Positions 1 through 7,959 of a stretch of 64,000 nucleotides of DNA are shown here, in pieces (position 1 is the first letter of the stretch; each line of letters begins with the position of its first letter). Both the position numbers and the translations under genes were made by a program. Under the pieces are notes generated by a model. The model had not been told where the DNA came from and searched no databases. It saw only the letters and a program-made list of their open reading frames with translations. The stretch is from Clostridiaceae bacterium (GTDB taxonomy: Bacteria; Bacillota_A; Clostridia; Clostridiales; Clostridiaceae). The stretch lies in assembly GCA_029256485.1 (NCBI GenBank), contig JAQSXU010000021.1, positions 1-64,000 on the forward strand, read 5' to 3'.

Positions 1-1
1 A

Positions 2-469
2 GAAGAGAAGGTAATAAAGTCTTACCCAATTTACCTTATGCACCTTTATAATGAAAAAGGCCTTTGGCTAATTGAAGGCTTTGACTTAGATGAAGAAAAA
101 AAGCAGATTTTTCCTGTGGACCATCTCAGCGATGTGAAACCCTACCATGCGAAAAAAAGATTAAGTAGAAAAAAGATTTTAGAAAAGCTAAGCAAGCAGG
201 AAGAAGTGATCAACCTTGTACTTGAACTTGGTCCAAAAGCTATTGCCCAGTTCAAAAAATATCATCCTTTAGAAGTTTCAATTTCCTATACGAATCCTTA
301 CCAAACCACAGCTGTTTTAAAGACTTTTATCAATGTTAATAAGCCACAAGATTTGACTGAAATAACAAATTGGTTACTTTTCTTAGGTGAGGATGTGAAG
401 GTTAAGGAAGTACCAGAGGAAGTCTTAGAAGGCTTGCAAGAGAGATTATGTTTATACTGCTCATATTAG
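2..469 (+). CDS. WYL-domain transcriptional regulator, C-terminal part (5' truncated by window)
   Basis: The reading frame is open from base 2, so the gene starts before the window; about 155 codons are visible. The text PIYLMHLYNEKGLWLIEGFD followed by a basic stretch is typical of a WYL ligand-sensing domain, found in HTH_11/WYL (YafY-like) regulators. The DNA-binding domain is missing because of the window edge. The tail, around VKEVPEEVLEGLQERL, matches the usual end of the WYL extension. Such proteins normally bind a small ligand or nucleic acid and regulate nearby genes. The downstream acetyltransferase has its own ribosome site and may be independent. Confidence 0.75.
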   Translation, partial: EEKVIKSYPIYLMHLYNEKGLWLIEGFDLDEEKKQIFPVDHLSDVKPYHAKKRLSRKKILEKLSKQEEVINLVLELGPKAIAQFKKYHPLEVSISYTNPYQTTAVLKTFINVNKPQDLTEITNWLLFLGEDVKVKEVPEEVLEGLQERLCLYCSY

Positions 470-519
470 AAATCATTTAATTAGTATTTTAACAAGCATT
501 TGATAAGGAGAATAATATT

Positions 520-1104
520 ATGAATTTTGTAGAAAAAATGAAAACAAATAAGCCATATATATCTAAATATAATGATATGGATCAGACTTTAAAAACAAAG
601 GCAAGAAATTTGTTGTGGGAGTTTAATAATGCAAAACCAGATGATGATGAAAGAAAACAGAAAATTTTAAGAGAACTTTTTGGTTCAAGTACACCAATGA
701 CTTTTATAGAGCCAACTTTTCCATGTGATTATGGCTTTAATATTCACTTTGATGGAATGGTAGTTATCAATTATAATTGTGTCATGTTGGATACTTCACC
801 AATACATTTTGGGAAAAATGTATTTATTGGACCAGGGGCTTGTCTTTCATGTGCAGGTCATGCTATTGATGCAGAACAAAGGGCTGAAGGCATAGGAAAT
901 TCAAAACCAATTACTATTAAAGATGATATTTGGTTAGGTGCAAATTGTACTATTTGCGGGGGTGTAAGTATTGGTGAAGGAAGTGTAGTTGGAGCAGGAA
1001 GTGTTGTAACAAAAGATATTCCAGCAGGTGTTATTGCAGCAGGTAATCCATGTAGAGTATTACGAGAAATTACAAAAGATGATAAGTGGAATTTATGTGA
1101 ATAA
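520..1104 (+). CDS. Sugar O-acetyltransferase (maltose/galactoside acetyltransferase family)
   Basis: A 194-residue protein of the left-handed beta-helix acetyltransferase family (LacA/Maa type), which moves acetyl from acetyl-CoA to a sugar hydroxyl in the cytoplasm. The N-terminal Maa-type helices span about residues 1-60 and hexapeptide repeats fill roughly 70-185, including GEGSVVGAGSVVTKDIPAG. The expected catalytic histidine is His114 in CAGHAIDAEQR. The length equals the family norm. AAGGAG at 505-510 fixes the ATG. The gene is followed by a short hairpin and appears monocistronic. The natural acceptor sugar cannot be read from the sequence. Confidence 0.9.
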   Translation: MNFVEKMKTNKPYISKYNDMDQTLKTKARNLLWEFNNAKPDDDERKQKILRELFGSSTPMTFIEPTFPCDYGFNIHFDGMVVINYNCVMLDTSPIHFGKNVFIGPGACLSCAGHAIDAEQRAEGIGNSKPITIKDDIWLGANCTICGGVSIGEGSVVGAGSVVTKDIPAGVIAAGNPCRVLREITKDDKWNLCE

Positions 1105-1136
1105 TTTTAAAATTATGGGAACTTAAAAGCAAAAGC

Positions 1137-1160
1137 GGACAAATTAACCTGTCCATTTTT
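1137..1160 (+). terminator. Weak intrinsic terminator after the acetyltransferase
   Basis: GGACA at 1137-1141 pairs with TGTCC at 1150-1154 around an 8-base loop, and a T-rich run follows. The stem is only 5 bp, so it is a weak candidate. Confidence 0.4.
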
Positions 1161-1281
1161 ACTATACTTATATATCAACATTGATTTAAAACAGAGCTTA
1201 TTAAAAAAACATCATCCGAGGCAAAGCTGTTTTTTAGATAATCAGGAAAGTGATGAATACTTTTATTATATAGAAAAAAGC

Positions 1282-1416
1282 ACATCCAACTGAGCTGCCT
1301 ACGGTATAACTTGGGAACAAGCTGTAGAAGATGAATAGATAGATGTTAAAGAATTGATAGCCTTATACAGAAAAAGACCTGCTTTTATAGACGAACTCAG
1401 TAAAATTATGATATAA
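1282..1416 (+). pseudogene. Degenerate coding remnant of unknown origin
   Basis: One frame reads like protein, with AYGITWEQAVEDE and then VKELIALYRKRPAFIDELSKI, but has in-frame stops at 1291 and 1336 and no usable start. It ends in TAA at 1414. It looks like the worn 3' end of a gene. I do not recognise the family. Together with the fragments further on, it marks this intergenic stretch as a decay zone rather than regulatory DNA. Confidence 0.35.
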
Positions 1417-1469
1417 CATTGATATATAAGTTTATTAACAAAAGTAAACATGGGATAAGGGGATTGGTT

Positions 1470-2351
1470 ATGAAGATTACTGAAGGCTATATGACGTATT
1501 TAGAATATAATACATACTATCGCATAGTTGGTGAATGCACAGGAAATAAGAAACCATTGGTTTTATTACATGGTGGACCGGGTTCTACACATAATTATTT
1601 CGAAGTCCTTGACAAAGTTGCAGAAGACGGACGTGCAGTTATTATGTATGACCAATTGGGTTGTGGATTGTCAGCAACGCCTTCCCGTCCTGACTTGTGG
1701 CGTGCGGAGACATGGATTGAAGAATTAATCCAGTTACGCAAACATTTAGGCTTAGACGAAATTCACTTGTTAGGACAATCATGGGGGGGAATGCAGGCAA
1801 TTCAATACGCTTGCCAATACAAACCTGAAGGAATTAAAAGCTATATCTTGTCCAGTACTTTGCCATCTTCTGCATTATGGGAAAAGGAGCAGCGCCGAAG
1901 AGTTGCATACCTACCGAAGGAAATGCAGGATGCCATTGCAGAAGCAGAAAAAACCGAAGATTATTCATCAGAAGAATATCAGAAGGCAGAAGCAGAATTC
2001 ATGCTTCGTCACTGTGCAGACCCGGTAGGACCGGATTCACCGGAATGCTTAAGGCGTCCCAAGGTTGCTGGAACAGAGGCTTATATAACTGCATGGGGTC
2101 AGAATGAGTTCAGCCCATCTGGTACATTAAAAAACTTTGATTTTACGAAAGAGCTTGAAGATATTAAAGAACCTTGCTTAATCATAAGCGGTTTACTTGA
2201 TCTTTGCTCACCACTTATTGCAAAAACAATGCATGACAAGATTCCAAATTCACAATGGGAATTATTTGAATTTAGCCGCCATATGCCATTTGTAGAAGAG
2301 AATGACAAATATGTAGAAGTTCTTAATAAATGGCTGAATAAAAACGACTAA
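1470..2351 (+). CDS. Proline iminopeptidase-family alpha/beta hydrolase
   Basis: With the ATG at 1470 the protein has 293 residues, close to the 294 of Lactobacillus-type proline iminopeptidases (peptidase family S33), which remove N-terminal proline from peptides. HGGPGS at 34-39 is the oxyanion-hole motif. Ser104 in GQSWGG is the nucleophile, Asp244 in GLLDLCSP the acid and His271 in SRHMPF the base. The lid region between lies at about 130-225. An upstream in-frame ATG at 1419 would add 17 unlike residues. AAGGGG ahead of 1470 supports the shorter form. Substrate assignment by family only; other S33 hydrolases share the motifs. Confidence 0.85.
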   Translation: MKITEGYMTYLEYNTYYRIVGECTGNKKPLVLLHGGPGSTHNYFEVLDKVAEDGRAVIMYDQLGCGLSATPSRPDLWRAETWIEELIQLRKHLGLDEIHLLGQSWGGMQAIQYACQYKPEGIKSYILSSTLPSSALWEKEQRRRVAYLPKEMQDAIAEAEKTEDYSSEEYQKAEAEFMLRHCADPVGPDSPECLRRPKVAGTEAYITAWGQNEFSPSGTLKNFDFTKELEDIKEPCLIISGLLDLCSPLIAKTMHDKIPNSQWELFEFSRHMPFVEENDKYVEVLNKWLNKND

Positions 2352-2363
2352 TCTATACACTAA

Positions 2364-2504
2364 AGCTATATCCGATTTAGATTAACGATTTGGCTAACGG
2401 AAAAAGTATCAGGTAAATTTGTTGATTTTCAACGAATTATCAAAACCCCATGCCCTATTTTGCAGTATCCCCACGGGGATAAGATACACATGTTGAATCC
2501 ATAA
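2364..2504 (+). pseudogene. Short coding remnant without a start codon
   Basis: The frame from 2364 to the TAA at 2502 reads as protein (for example FVDFQRIIKTPCPILQYPHG) with no start codon or ribosome site, directly after a stop. It resembles the C-terminus of a lost gene. The rest of the space to 2840 holds no further credible gene; a short hydrophobic stretch near 2572-2635 may be another scrap. Confidence 0.3.
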
Positions 2505-2859
2505 TCCTGTTGCAGAAGAAAAACAGTTAAAATATTCTGTGGGGCTTTCAGCACAAATTTGAAAAAGGTGATATTTTTACGAAATATAAGAATTTTATGG
2601 GCTACACTTGTGTTAGTGTTGCTGGTTTAAAATATGATAAATTATTTACAAATATTTGGAAAATTAAATTAGATTTTGTTGAAACAAAGGTCCTAAAGAT
2701 ATACAATTAATGAATGAGGAAATATGAAGTTTGATATTCTAGAATTTTATATTGTATTAATTTATGGGGTGAATAAATGGATCGAACAATGATATGTACA
2801 GAATTGTTATGGGATGAAAATGAGCTATATTCAAAAATCTATTGAAGGAGGGTTTTACT

Positions 2860-3306
2860 ATAGAAAAGCAGTCTACGAAAGACACGAAATCTCCGTCCCA
2901 ACTAATCGACGAGAGAATTGAGGAACTGGGCGACTGGCGGGGTCAGATGCTCTCAAAGGTGCGGAACCTGATCAGGCAGGTCGACCCGGAGGTAGTCGAG
3001 GAGTGGAAGTGGAGGGGGACCCCTGTGTGGTCTCACCACGGGATGATATGTACTGGGGAGACTTACAAGAGCGCTGTGAAGATGACTTTCGCTAAGGGAG
3101 CATCACTGAATGACCCCTCGCATATTTTCAACTCAAGCCTGGATGGGAACGCCAGGAGGGCCATCGACATCCACCAGGGAGACGAGGTGGACGAGGAGGC
3201 GCTTAAGGAGCTAATCCGCGCTGCCGTTGCCTTAAACAAGTCCAGCCGCAAGACTTCCCGCAAGGGGGGAGCTTCTCAGTCAACAAGGGTCCCTTATAAT
3301 CATTGA
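2860..3306 (+). CDS. DUF1801 family protein, probably with its ATG mutated to ATA
   Basis: A DUF1801-type protein of about 148 residues, a small domain of unknown biochemical role. Residues run from EKQSTKDTKSPSQLIDERI through EEWKWRGTPVWSHHGMICTG and VKMTFAKGASL. The only standard in-frame start, TTG at 2842, lies upstream of the obvious ribosome site AAGGAGG (2845-2851). Eight bases after that site comes ATA at 2860, where an ATG would be expected. Base use is far richer in GC than the neighbours (CGG, GGG and GAG codons), which suggests recent transfer. It may be silent, or translated weakly from ATA or TTG. Confidence 0.7.
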   Translation: MEKQSTKDTKSPSQLIDERIEELGDWRGQMLSKVRNLIRQVDPEVVEEWKWRGTPVWSHHGMICTGETYKSAVKMTFAKGASLNDPSHIFNSSLDGNARRAIDIHQGDEVDEEALKELIRAAVALNKSSRKTSRKGGASQSTRVPYNH

Positions 3307-3407
3307 ATTTACTCACTTTGGAAGCTTTTATAACTTTAACATAAATGGTGATGATTTTAGAAATAAAGAGGTTATTCAGGGCGTTAAGGTTAGAGTTGGA
3401 ATTTAAT
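3307..3407 (+). pseudogene. C-terminal coding scrap after the DUF1801 gene
   Basis: A frame of about 33 codons (GSFYNFNINGDDFRNKEVIQ, then GVKVRVGI) ends at TAA near 3405 with no start codon. It reads like the end of a protein and has no recognised family. The base use returns to AT-rich here. Confidence 0.3.
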
Positions 3408-3455
3408 ATGGTGTGAGTGGATAGATTAATGTCAATTTAATATGAAATAGAAATA

Positions 3456-3500
3456 GACTATGAATAAGGCTGCTTTAGCGTAGATTCTTCATAGTCTTTT
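3456..3500 (+). terminator. Intrinsic terminator-like hairpin
   Basis: GACTATGAA at 3456-3464 pairs perfectly with TTCATAGTC at 3488-3496 across a 23-base loop, followed by TTTT. It lies between gene remnants, so it is probably left from a lost gene. Confidence 0.55.
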
Positions 3501-3679
3501 GACGTTTTTAAATTAGACATATAATGGAATTATTAATTTATTAAGCTACGGAAGTGTAATAGAGAGTATTATGAGACTTTCAAGTGTAAATATAGCTAAT
3601 GAATTAATGGAGACGCTTGAGTAAAATTTTTTAGAATGTGGAGAAACTAGAACAATTATGAAAAAGAATATAACACTAA

Positions 3680-3883
3680 ATGACCATGGAAGATTGGGCA
3701 AATAAACTTAATGCCTTTTTGCAATTCAATGAATATGAAATATTAAACAATGCAGGAAAGGTAACAGCGGAGATAGCAAAAGCTTTTGCTGACAGTGAGT
3801 TTGAAAAATATAGAATTGTTCAAGATAGAATATTTGAAAGTGATTTTGACAGGCTATTAAAGGAGACTGAAAAAGATAATTAA
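3680..3883 (+). pseudogene. RhuM-like virulence protein, C-terminal fragment
   Basis: The 67-codon frame matches what I know of the C-terminus of RhuM-family proteins: MTMEDWANKLNAFLQFNEYE, then AGKVTAEIAKAFADSEFEKY and RIVQDRIFESDFDRLLK. Intact RhuM proteins are roughly 300 residues or more, with an N-terminal DNA-binding-like domain, so most of the gene is missing. The bases before the ATG hold several in-frame stops and no ribosome site. RhuM genes are often found on islands with restriction or toxin-antitoxin genes. None remain here. Confidence 0.6.
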
Positions 3884-3975
3884 TATATTTAGACTTTAAG
3901 AAAAGTTGTTAGGAGTATAGACATGTTAACATATAATCTCCATGTGGAGTGTGTCGTGACAACAGAAAAGAAATA

Positions 3976-4050
3976 GGCTGATATCACAGGCTTTAAGAGG
4001 ATTTTAACTAAATATTGAAGTGTGTTTTATATTCCCTTAGACTACGGTTT
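3976..4050. repeat. Degenerate repeat, copy 1 (second copy near 23084-23155)
   Basis: About 65 bases here align with 23084-23155. Both read GCTGAT-like, then CTTTAAGA, ATTTTAAC, AAATATTG, AGT, ATTCCCT and GACT in the same order. Copy 1 sits before the IS remnant. It may be part of a lost mobile element. The alignment was made by eye. Confidence 0.35.
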
Positions 4051-4056
4051 CATATG

Positions 4057-4230
4057 CTCCCCTTATGGTAGACAGATTAAAAAAATAAAAATCTGTTACT
4101 GAAAGGGGAGTGTTTTTATGTCCAAAAGAACTAAATATACAGCAGCAGAAAAGTATGCAATCTTAAAGTCATGCGAGGCCGGAGCCTAATCAATGAGGGA
4201 AATCGCTTCTATTTGTATATATAAAGTTTA
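4057..4230 (+). pseudogene. IS3-type transposase OrfA remnant with element end
   Basis: An inverted-repeat structure (CTCCCCTT at 4057 and AAGGGGAG ending at 4110, with inner ACAGATT/AATCTGT arms) precedes an ATG at 4118. The frame reads MSKRTKYTAAEKYAILKSCE and stops at 4187; it continues after the stop with MREIASI. This is the start of an IS150/IS3-like OrfA helix-turn-helix protein. Everything after about 35 codons is missing. It is a dead insertion-sequence end, not a functional gene. Confidence 0.6.
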
Positions 4231-4238
4231 AGTAAAAA

Positions 4239-4318
4239 TGCTTCTTCCCAAAAGTACAGTGTCATTTTTCCCAAAGGTACAATGGTTGCAATTATGTAAT
4301 TGTTATAAGATAAATATA
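4239..4318 (+). promoter_or_regulatory. 80-bp promoter-like repeat, copy A
   Basis: Gapless 80-base match to copies at 5691-5770 and 8364-8443. It holds two direct half-sites of the form CCCAAARGTACA at 4247-4258 and 4270-4281, 23 bp apart, then TATAAG at 4304-4309 as a probable -10. If transcription starts near 4316, the half-sites are centred near -41 and -63, the usual place for an activator dimer pair. It drives the gene starting at 4413. Confidence 0.7.
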
Positions 4319-4412
4319 TGGAAAATGTTGTGCATTTCCTATAGCATCAGCATACGTATGCAAAATAAACTAAATACGTATGAAAAATAAATTAAAAAGG
4401 AAGGTTTATAAA

Positions 4413-4958
4413 ATGAGTGCAAAATTAAATCTTGAAGAACGAATCGCCATGCATCGTAGGATGGCAGAAAGTTATCATCACGCCTACGACAAAAAAGCAG
4501 TAAAAGATGGTGCAACCTATGATGAATGGAAGTTCGCAGATGACGCCATTTACTGGTCTCCTTACTTCGGTGATAATGTCATTGATTTGCGCACAAATCC
4601 TATGTCTGTGAAGACCTCCGCAACCATGGAAGCACTATCTTACTCCGTTACATTTCCTGACTGGGCTCCGCTGGATTTTAAATGCTGGCCGTCCGACATC
4701 GGCTTCGTAATGCAGACCCGTTTCGGTGGTCACACGAAAGATGGCACCATGATGAGTTTTTTTGCGTATGGTTTCGTTGAGACCAATGACAAGGGTGAGA
4801 TCACACGCTGGGAAACACACGTTAGCCCAGAATACAATGATTTCCTTGATGTTGCAATCGGTGTTCATGGCCCTTTTAAGCAGGGCCCAGAACCATACAT
4901 GGAGGCAGTTGCTAAGAAACTGAAAGAAGCTGGCGTGTCTTTGCCAATGGGAATATAA
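4413..4958 (+). CDS. NTF2-like / SnoaL-type fold protein
   Basis: With the ATG at 4413 (ribosome site AAGGAAGG just upstream) the protein has 181 residues; the in-frame ATG at 4380 has no such site. The helical N-terminus, Trp- and Phe-rich strands and a core like FFAYGFVETNDKGEITRWET point to the cone-shaped NTF2/SnoaL/ketosteroid-isomerase fold, which binds hydrophobic small molecules. No signal peptide or membrane segment. GC content is higher than nearby genes. It is transcribed from repeat copy A with a second NTF2-like gene at 5055. Substrate unknown. A cyclic ketone, polyketide or steroid-like compound would fit the reductases downstream. Confidence 0.65.
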   Translation: MSAKLNLEERIAMHRRMAESYHHAYDKKAVKDGATYDEWKFADDAIYWSPYFGDNVIDLRTNPMSVKTSATMEALSYSVTFPDWAPLDFKCWPSDIGFVMQTRFGGHTKDGTMMSFFAYGFVETNDKGEITRWETHVSPEYNDFLDVAIGVHGPFKQGPEPYMEAVAKKLKEAGVSLPMGI

Positions 4959-5054
4959 ATCATACGTACATGTAGATGATGAATGGATTCAAGAAAGTAA
5001 AATAAAAAACATCTTGGTATTGCCGAAGATGATAAACGAAAGGAAGAATTTAAA

Positions 5055-5450
5055 ATGAGTAAGAATTTTGAAGATGCAATCAGAAACAGACTTGAGAACG
5101 GATTTAAAAATTGGAATGGCGGTTATGATGGATGGTTAGAGTGGTGCAATACATTGTATGAACCAGATGCTCATTATAATGTTTATGGTCAGAGATGGAC
5201 TCTTCAAGAGTATAAAGACGCTATGGGAAAACTCTTCTCTGTATTTGATATGGAGCTAGGTGATTTTTACAATATGCTCGTTGTGGATGATTGGTGTGCA
5301 ATTCGCTATTCAGTTACTATCACCAACAAGAAGACCGGAGAGAAAACCAAACAGATGACGATGGAGTTCGTACATTTCAAGGAAAACCCAGAACCAATAG
5401 GTGCAAGGGTTATCGAAGGCTGGGCACTTTCTGATGTTCCACTTAAGTAA
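5055..5450 (+). CDS. Second NTF2-like fold protein
   Basis: A 131-residue protein preceded by AAGGAAG. The pattern LYEPDAHYNVYGQRWTLQEY, then VVDDWCAIRYSVTITNKKTG, TMEFVHFKENP and RVIEGWALSD is that of a compact NTF2/SnoaL-like enzyme or binding protein. It is shorter than the gene before it and not a copy of it. The 96-base gap between them holds a 6-bp hairpin (CATCTT/AAGATG) but no obvious terminator, so the two are probably co-transcribed. A strong hairpin at 5516 ends the unit. No catalytic residues can be assigned with confidence. Confidence 0.65.
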   Translation: MSKNFEDAIRNRLENGFKNWNGGYDGWLEWCNTLYEPDAHYNVYGQRWTLQEYKDAMGKLFSVFDMELGDFYNMLVVDDWCAIRYSVTITNKKTGEKTKQMTMEFVHFKENPEPIGARVIEGWALSDVPLK

Positions 5451-5515
5451 TAAGCGGAAGCGTTGAAAATATTGTGTTAAAGGCTTAATCGCCATATAAT
5501 ATTTTGTGGGTTGAC

Positions 5516-5564
5516 GGGGCTGTCTCCTTACGATTTGAAAGAATCGTAAAGAGCCGGCCCCTTT
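5516..5564 (+). terminator. Strong hairpin ending the NTF2-like operon
   Basis: GGGGC (5516-5520) pairs with GCCCC (5557-5561), and inside it CTC/GAG and TTACGATT/AATCGTAA pair around a TGAAAG loop. A short T run follows. It is a terminator or, less likely, an attenuator of the next operon. Confidence 0.6.
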
Positions 5565-5638
5565 GGCTTGAGTGATACGATTTGCTTCAAAGCATTGGAA
5601 TAAGCCAATTATTGTAACGGAGAATGGGATATCAACAA

Positions 5639-5659
5639 GCAACTACAGAGGAACAGAAT
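5639..5659 (+). pseudogene. Short chemoreceptor (MCP) scrap upstream of repeat copy B
   Basis: Twenty of 21 bases match 8256-8276 in the larger MCP remnant, and they encode the MCP hallmark ATTEEQN. The sequence then leads into repeat copy B, as the larger remnant leads into copy C. It suggests copies B and C moved together with the 3' end of a chemoreceptor gene. Confidence 0.4.
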
Positions 5660-5690
5660 CCAGGTAACGAAGCTTTTTTAAAAGTAATCA

Positions 5691-5770
5691 TGCCTTTGCC
5701 TAAAAATACAATGCATTTTTGCCCAAAGGTACAATTGTTGAAATTATAGATTCGCTATAAGATAAATACA
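5691..5770 (+). promoter_or_regulatory. 80-bp promoter-like repeat, copy B
   Basis: Gapless match to copies A and C. Half-sites at 5699-5710 (CCTAAAAATACA, the most diverged) and 5722-5733 (CCCAAAGGTACA), with TATAAG at 5756-5761 as the -10. It sits 120 bases before the epimerase gene and is the only promoter signal seen for that operon. Confidence 0.7.
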
Positions 5771-5890
5771 TAGACTTTTATATGGCTATAAAAAATGTAT
5801 GAATTAGATAGTTGCAGAATTCATTTCATCAATTCTGTGGATATAAGGCAAATAATAAAAATGATAGGAAAGATAGGAGCTGACAAAAAT

Positions 5891-6898
5891 ATGAAAAATA
5901 CATTGTATTTAATAACAGGTGCTGCAGGGCTGCTTGGCAGCAATGTAACACGCCAATTGCTTGACAAGGGAGAAAAAGTGAGAACTTTGGTTTTGAAAGG
6001 TGATCCTGCTTTAAAATATGTACCTACTGAAGCCGAAATAGTGATGGGCGATGTTTTGGATATTCCATCATTAGAAGAATTCTTTACGGTTCCGGAGGGC
6101 GTGGATGTTATTGTTATCCACATTGCCAGCATAGTTTACCTCAATCCTGATTTTAACCAGAAGGTGCAGAATGTAAATGTTAAGGGAACGCAGAACATCA
6201 TTGATCAGTGTTTGAAGTACAAGGTAAAAAAACTGGTTTACATAAGTTCTACGGGAGCTATTCCAGAAAAACCAAATAATCAGCCGATCAAGGAACCGGA
6301 CCACTTTGACCCTAAGGTAGTTGTTGGCTTTTATTCCAATACCAAGGCACAGGCTAGCCAGTTGGTGTTAGACGCCGTAAAAAAACAGGGAATGGATGCT
6401 TCACTTGTATACCCATCTGGTATCTGTGGTCCTAATGATTATGCTTTTGGTCCAGTAAGCTCATTCATAATTGATTATGTAAAAGGAAACATGAAAGGAG
6501 GCATCGCAGGTAGTTTCAATTCTGTTGATGTGCGAGACTTGGCTGATGGCGTTATTGCATGTGCTGAAAATGGCCGCAAGGGAGAAGGATATATTATGGG
6601 TAACAGTATTGTTACTATGCAGGACATGTTTGATATTATCAGTCGACAGGCCCACTGCAAACGTGTTACTACAGTTCTTCCTGTTCCAGTGGCAAGGTCA
6701 ATGGCTTTCTTTGCAAAGATTGGCAGCAAGATTACTGGAAAGCCAGCCCTTTTGACAAGTTTTAATATTTATAATCTAGCTAGAAACAATAATTTCTGCT
6801 CTGAAAAGGCAAAAAAAGAGCTTGGTTATAAGGCTCGTTCCTTTGAAGAAACTATAGGCGATGAGGTAAAATGGCTGAAAGCAGAAGGGAAGATTTGA
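5891..6898 (+). CDS. NAD-dependent epimerase/dehydratase family protein (extended SDR)
   Basis: With the ATG at 5891 (TAGGAG upstream) the protein has 335 residues and begins directly at the Rossmann fold. TGAAGLLG at 9-16 binds the dinucleotide. Ser/Thr120-121 and Tyr148-x3-Lys152 (YSNTK) form the catalytic set of extended short-chain dehydrogenases. The closest general type is the dihydroflavonol-4-reductase / 3-beta-hydroxysteroid dehydrogenase-like group, which acts on hydroxyl or keto groups of cyclic compounds. An upstream ATG at 5795 would add 32 residues unlike the family. The next SDR gene starts 6 bases after this stop, so they form an operon. Confidence 0.85.
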   Translation: MKNTLYLITGAAGLLGSNVTRQLLDKGEKVRTLVLKGDPALKYVPTEAEIVMGDVLDIPSLEEFFTVPEGVDVIVIHIASIVYLNPDFNQKVQNVNVKGTQNIIDQCLKYKVKKLVYISSTGAIPEKPNNQPIKEPDHFDPKVVVGFYSNTKAQASQLVLDAVKKQGMDASLVYPSGICGPNDYAFGPVSSFIIDYVKGNMKGGIAGSFNSVDVRDLADGVIACAENGRKGEGYIMGNSIVTMQDMFDIISRQAHCKRVTTVLPVPVARSMAFFAKIGSKITGKPALLTSFNIYNLARNNNFCSEKAKKELGYKARSFEETIGDEVKWLKAEGKI

Positions 6899-6903
6899 GT
6901 ATT

Positions 6904-7725
6904 ATGAAAAATGTATGTGTAATTACTGGCGGCGGAAGTGGCATGGGATTGGCAACTGCAAAGATTCTGGGAAAAAACCATTACATCGTGATTGTAGGAA
7001 GGACCGTGAAAAAACTTGACAATGCTTTAGCTGAACTGAAAGCAGAAGGTATTGAGGCGGAGGCATTTGCCTGCGATGTATCTGATCGTGATTCGGTTAA
7101 CAAACTGGCAAACCATTCTGCTGAACTTGGCAAGGTGACTGCCGTAATCCATGCGGCAGGTATGTCACCACATATGGGGGATGCACAGAAAATAATGGCT
7201 GCCAATGCGCTGGGGACCATAAATATGAATGAAGCTTTTTACCAGGTAATGGAGTGCGGCTCATGTATTTTGGATGTTTCATCTATGTCGGGTTATATGA
7301 TTCCTAAAATAATCCTTCCAACTTCAAAATATGCTTTGAGTCTGAAGGATGAAGACTTATTTATGAAAAAGATGATGGCAAGAGTCAATTTGTTTCCTAA
7401 AAAGCAGCGTTCCGGTATTGCCTACGGAGTATCCAAAAATTTTGTCATCTGGTACGCCAAAAAATGTGCGGGGATATATGGAGATAAGGGCATCCGTGTA
7501 GTATCGGTTTCTCCTGGCAATTTTGAAACACCTATGGGTAAGCTGGAAGAAGAGGAAGCAGATAAATTTACCAAGTACTGTGCTATCAAACGCTTTGGTA
7601 AGGTGGAGGAAATTGCTTATCTGTTTGCCTCCTGCGTGGATGAGCACAATGGATATCTTACAGGGGTGGACATTTTGTGCGATGGAGGCTTGGTGGCGTC
7701 AGGTATGAATCCTTTGAAAAAATAA
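6904..7725 (+). CDS. Classical short-chain dehydrogenase/reductase (SDR)
   Basis: A 273-residue NAD(P)-dependent oxidoreductase. TGGGSGMG at 8-15 is the cofactor motif, AAGMS at 84-88 stabilises the sheet, and Asn101, Ser126/127, Tyr174 and Lys178 (YGVSK) form the catalytic tetrad. DGGLVASG closes the fold. The insert between Ser127 and Tyr174 is longer than usual, as in 3-alpha-hydroxysteroid dehydrogenase-like members. An ATG at 6871 overlaps the epimerase gene; the start at 6904 gives the normal N-terminus. The pairing with the epimerase and the shared promoter element with the NTF2-like genes suggest steps on one substrate. Confidence 0.85.
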   Translation: MKNVCVITGGGSGMGLATAKILGKNHYIVIVGRTVKKLDNALAELKAEGIEAEAFACDVSDRDSVNKLANHSAELGKVTAVIHAAGMSPHMGDAQKIMAANALGTINMNEAFYQVMECGSCILDVSSMSGYMIPKIILPTSKYALSLKDEDLFMKKMMARVNLFPKKQRSGIAYGVSKNFVIWYAKKCAGIYGDKGIRVVSVSPGNFETPMGKLEEEEADKFTKYCAIKRFGKVEEIAYLFASCVDEHNGYLTGVDILCDGGLVASGMNPLKK

Positions 7726-7753
7726 GAATATGACTGTATGCTTCTTGAATATA

Positions 7754-7797
7754 GTATGCTTTTCAGTGATTAAGTTCATTTAAAAGCATACTTTTTT
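7754..7797 (+). terminator. Strong intrinsic terminator of the epimerase-SDR operon
   Basis: GTATGCTTTT (7754-7763) pairs perfectly with AAAAGCATAC (7782-7791), followed by six T. Confidence 0.85.
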
Positions 7798-7959
7798 GTA
7801 TGTCATAATCATTTCAGGCAGTTTATGACTATAACTTTTAATGAAGCCAATATGAGTCTCAGATAGCAAAAATTTGGATTAATATCTGTTGATAGAACAA
7901 CTAGTAGCAACCACTGTAGTTTTATTTTTGTGTGTAAATGGGGAAGTGATTTAATTAAG

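Noticed and set aside
4057..4110. Terminator for an upstream gene
   Set aside because: The paired arms are better explained as the end structure of an IS3-type element because an OrfA start follows at once.
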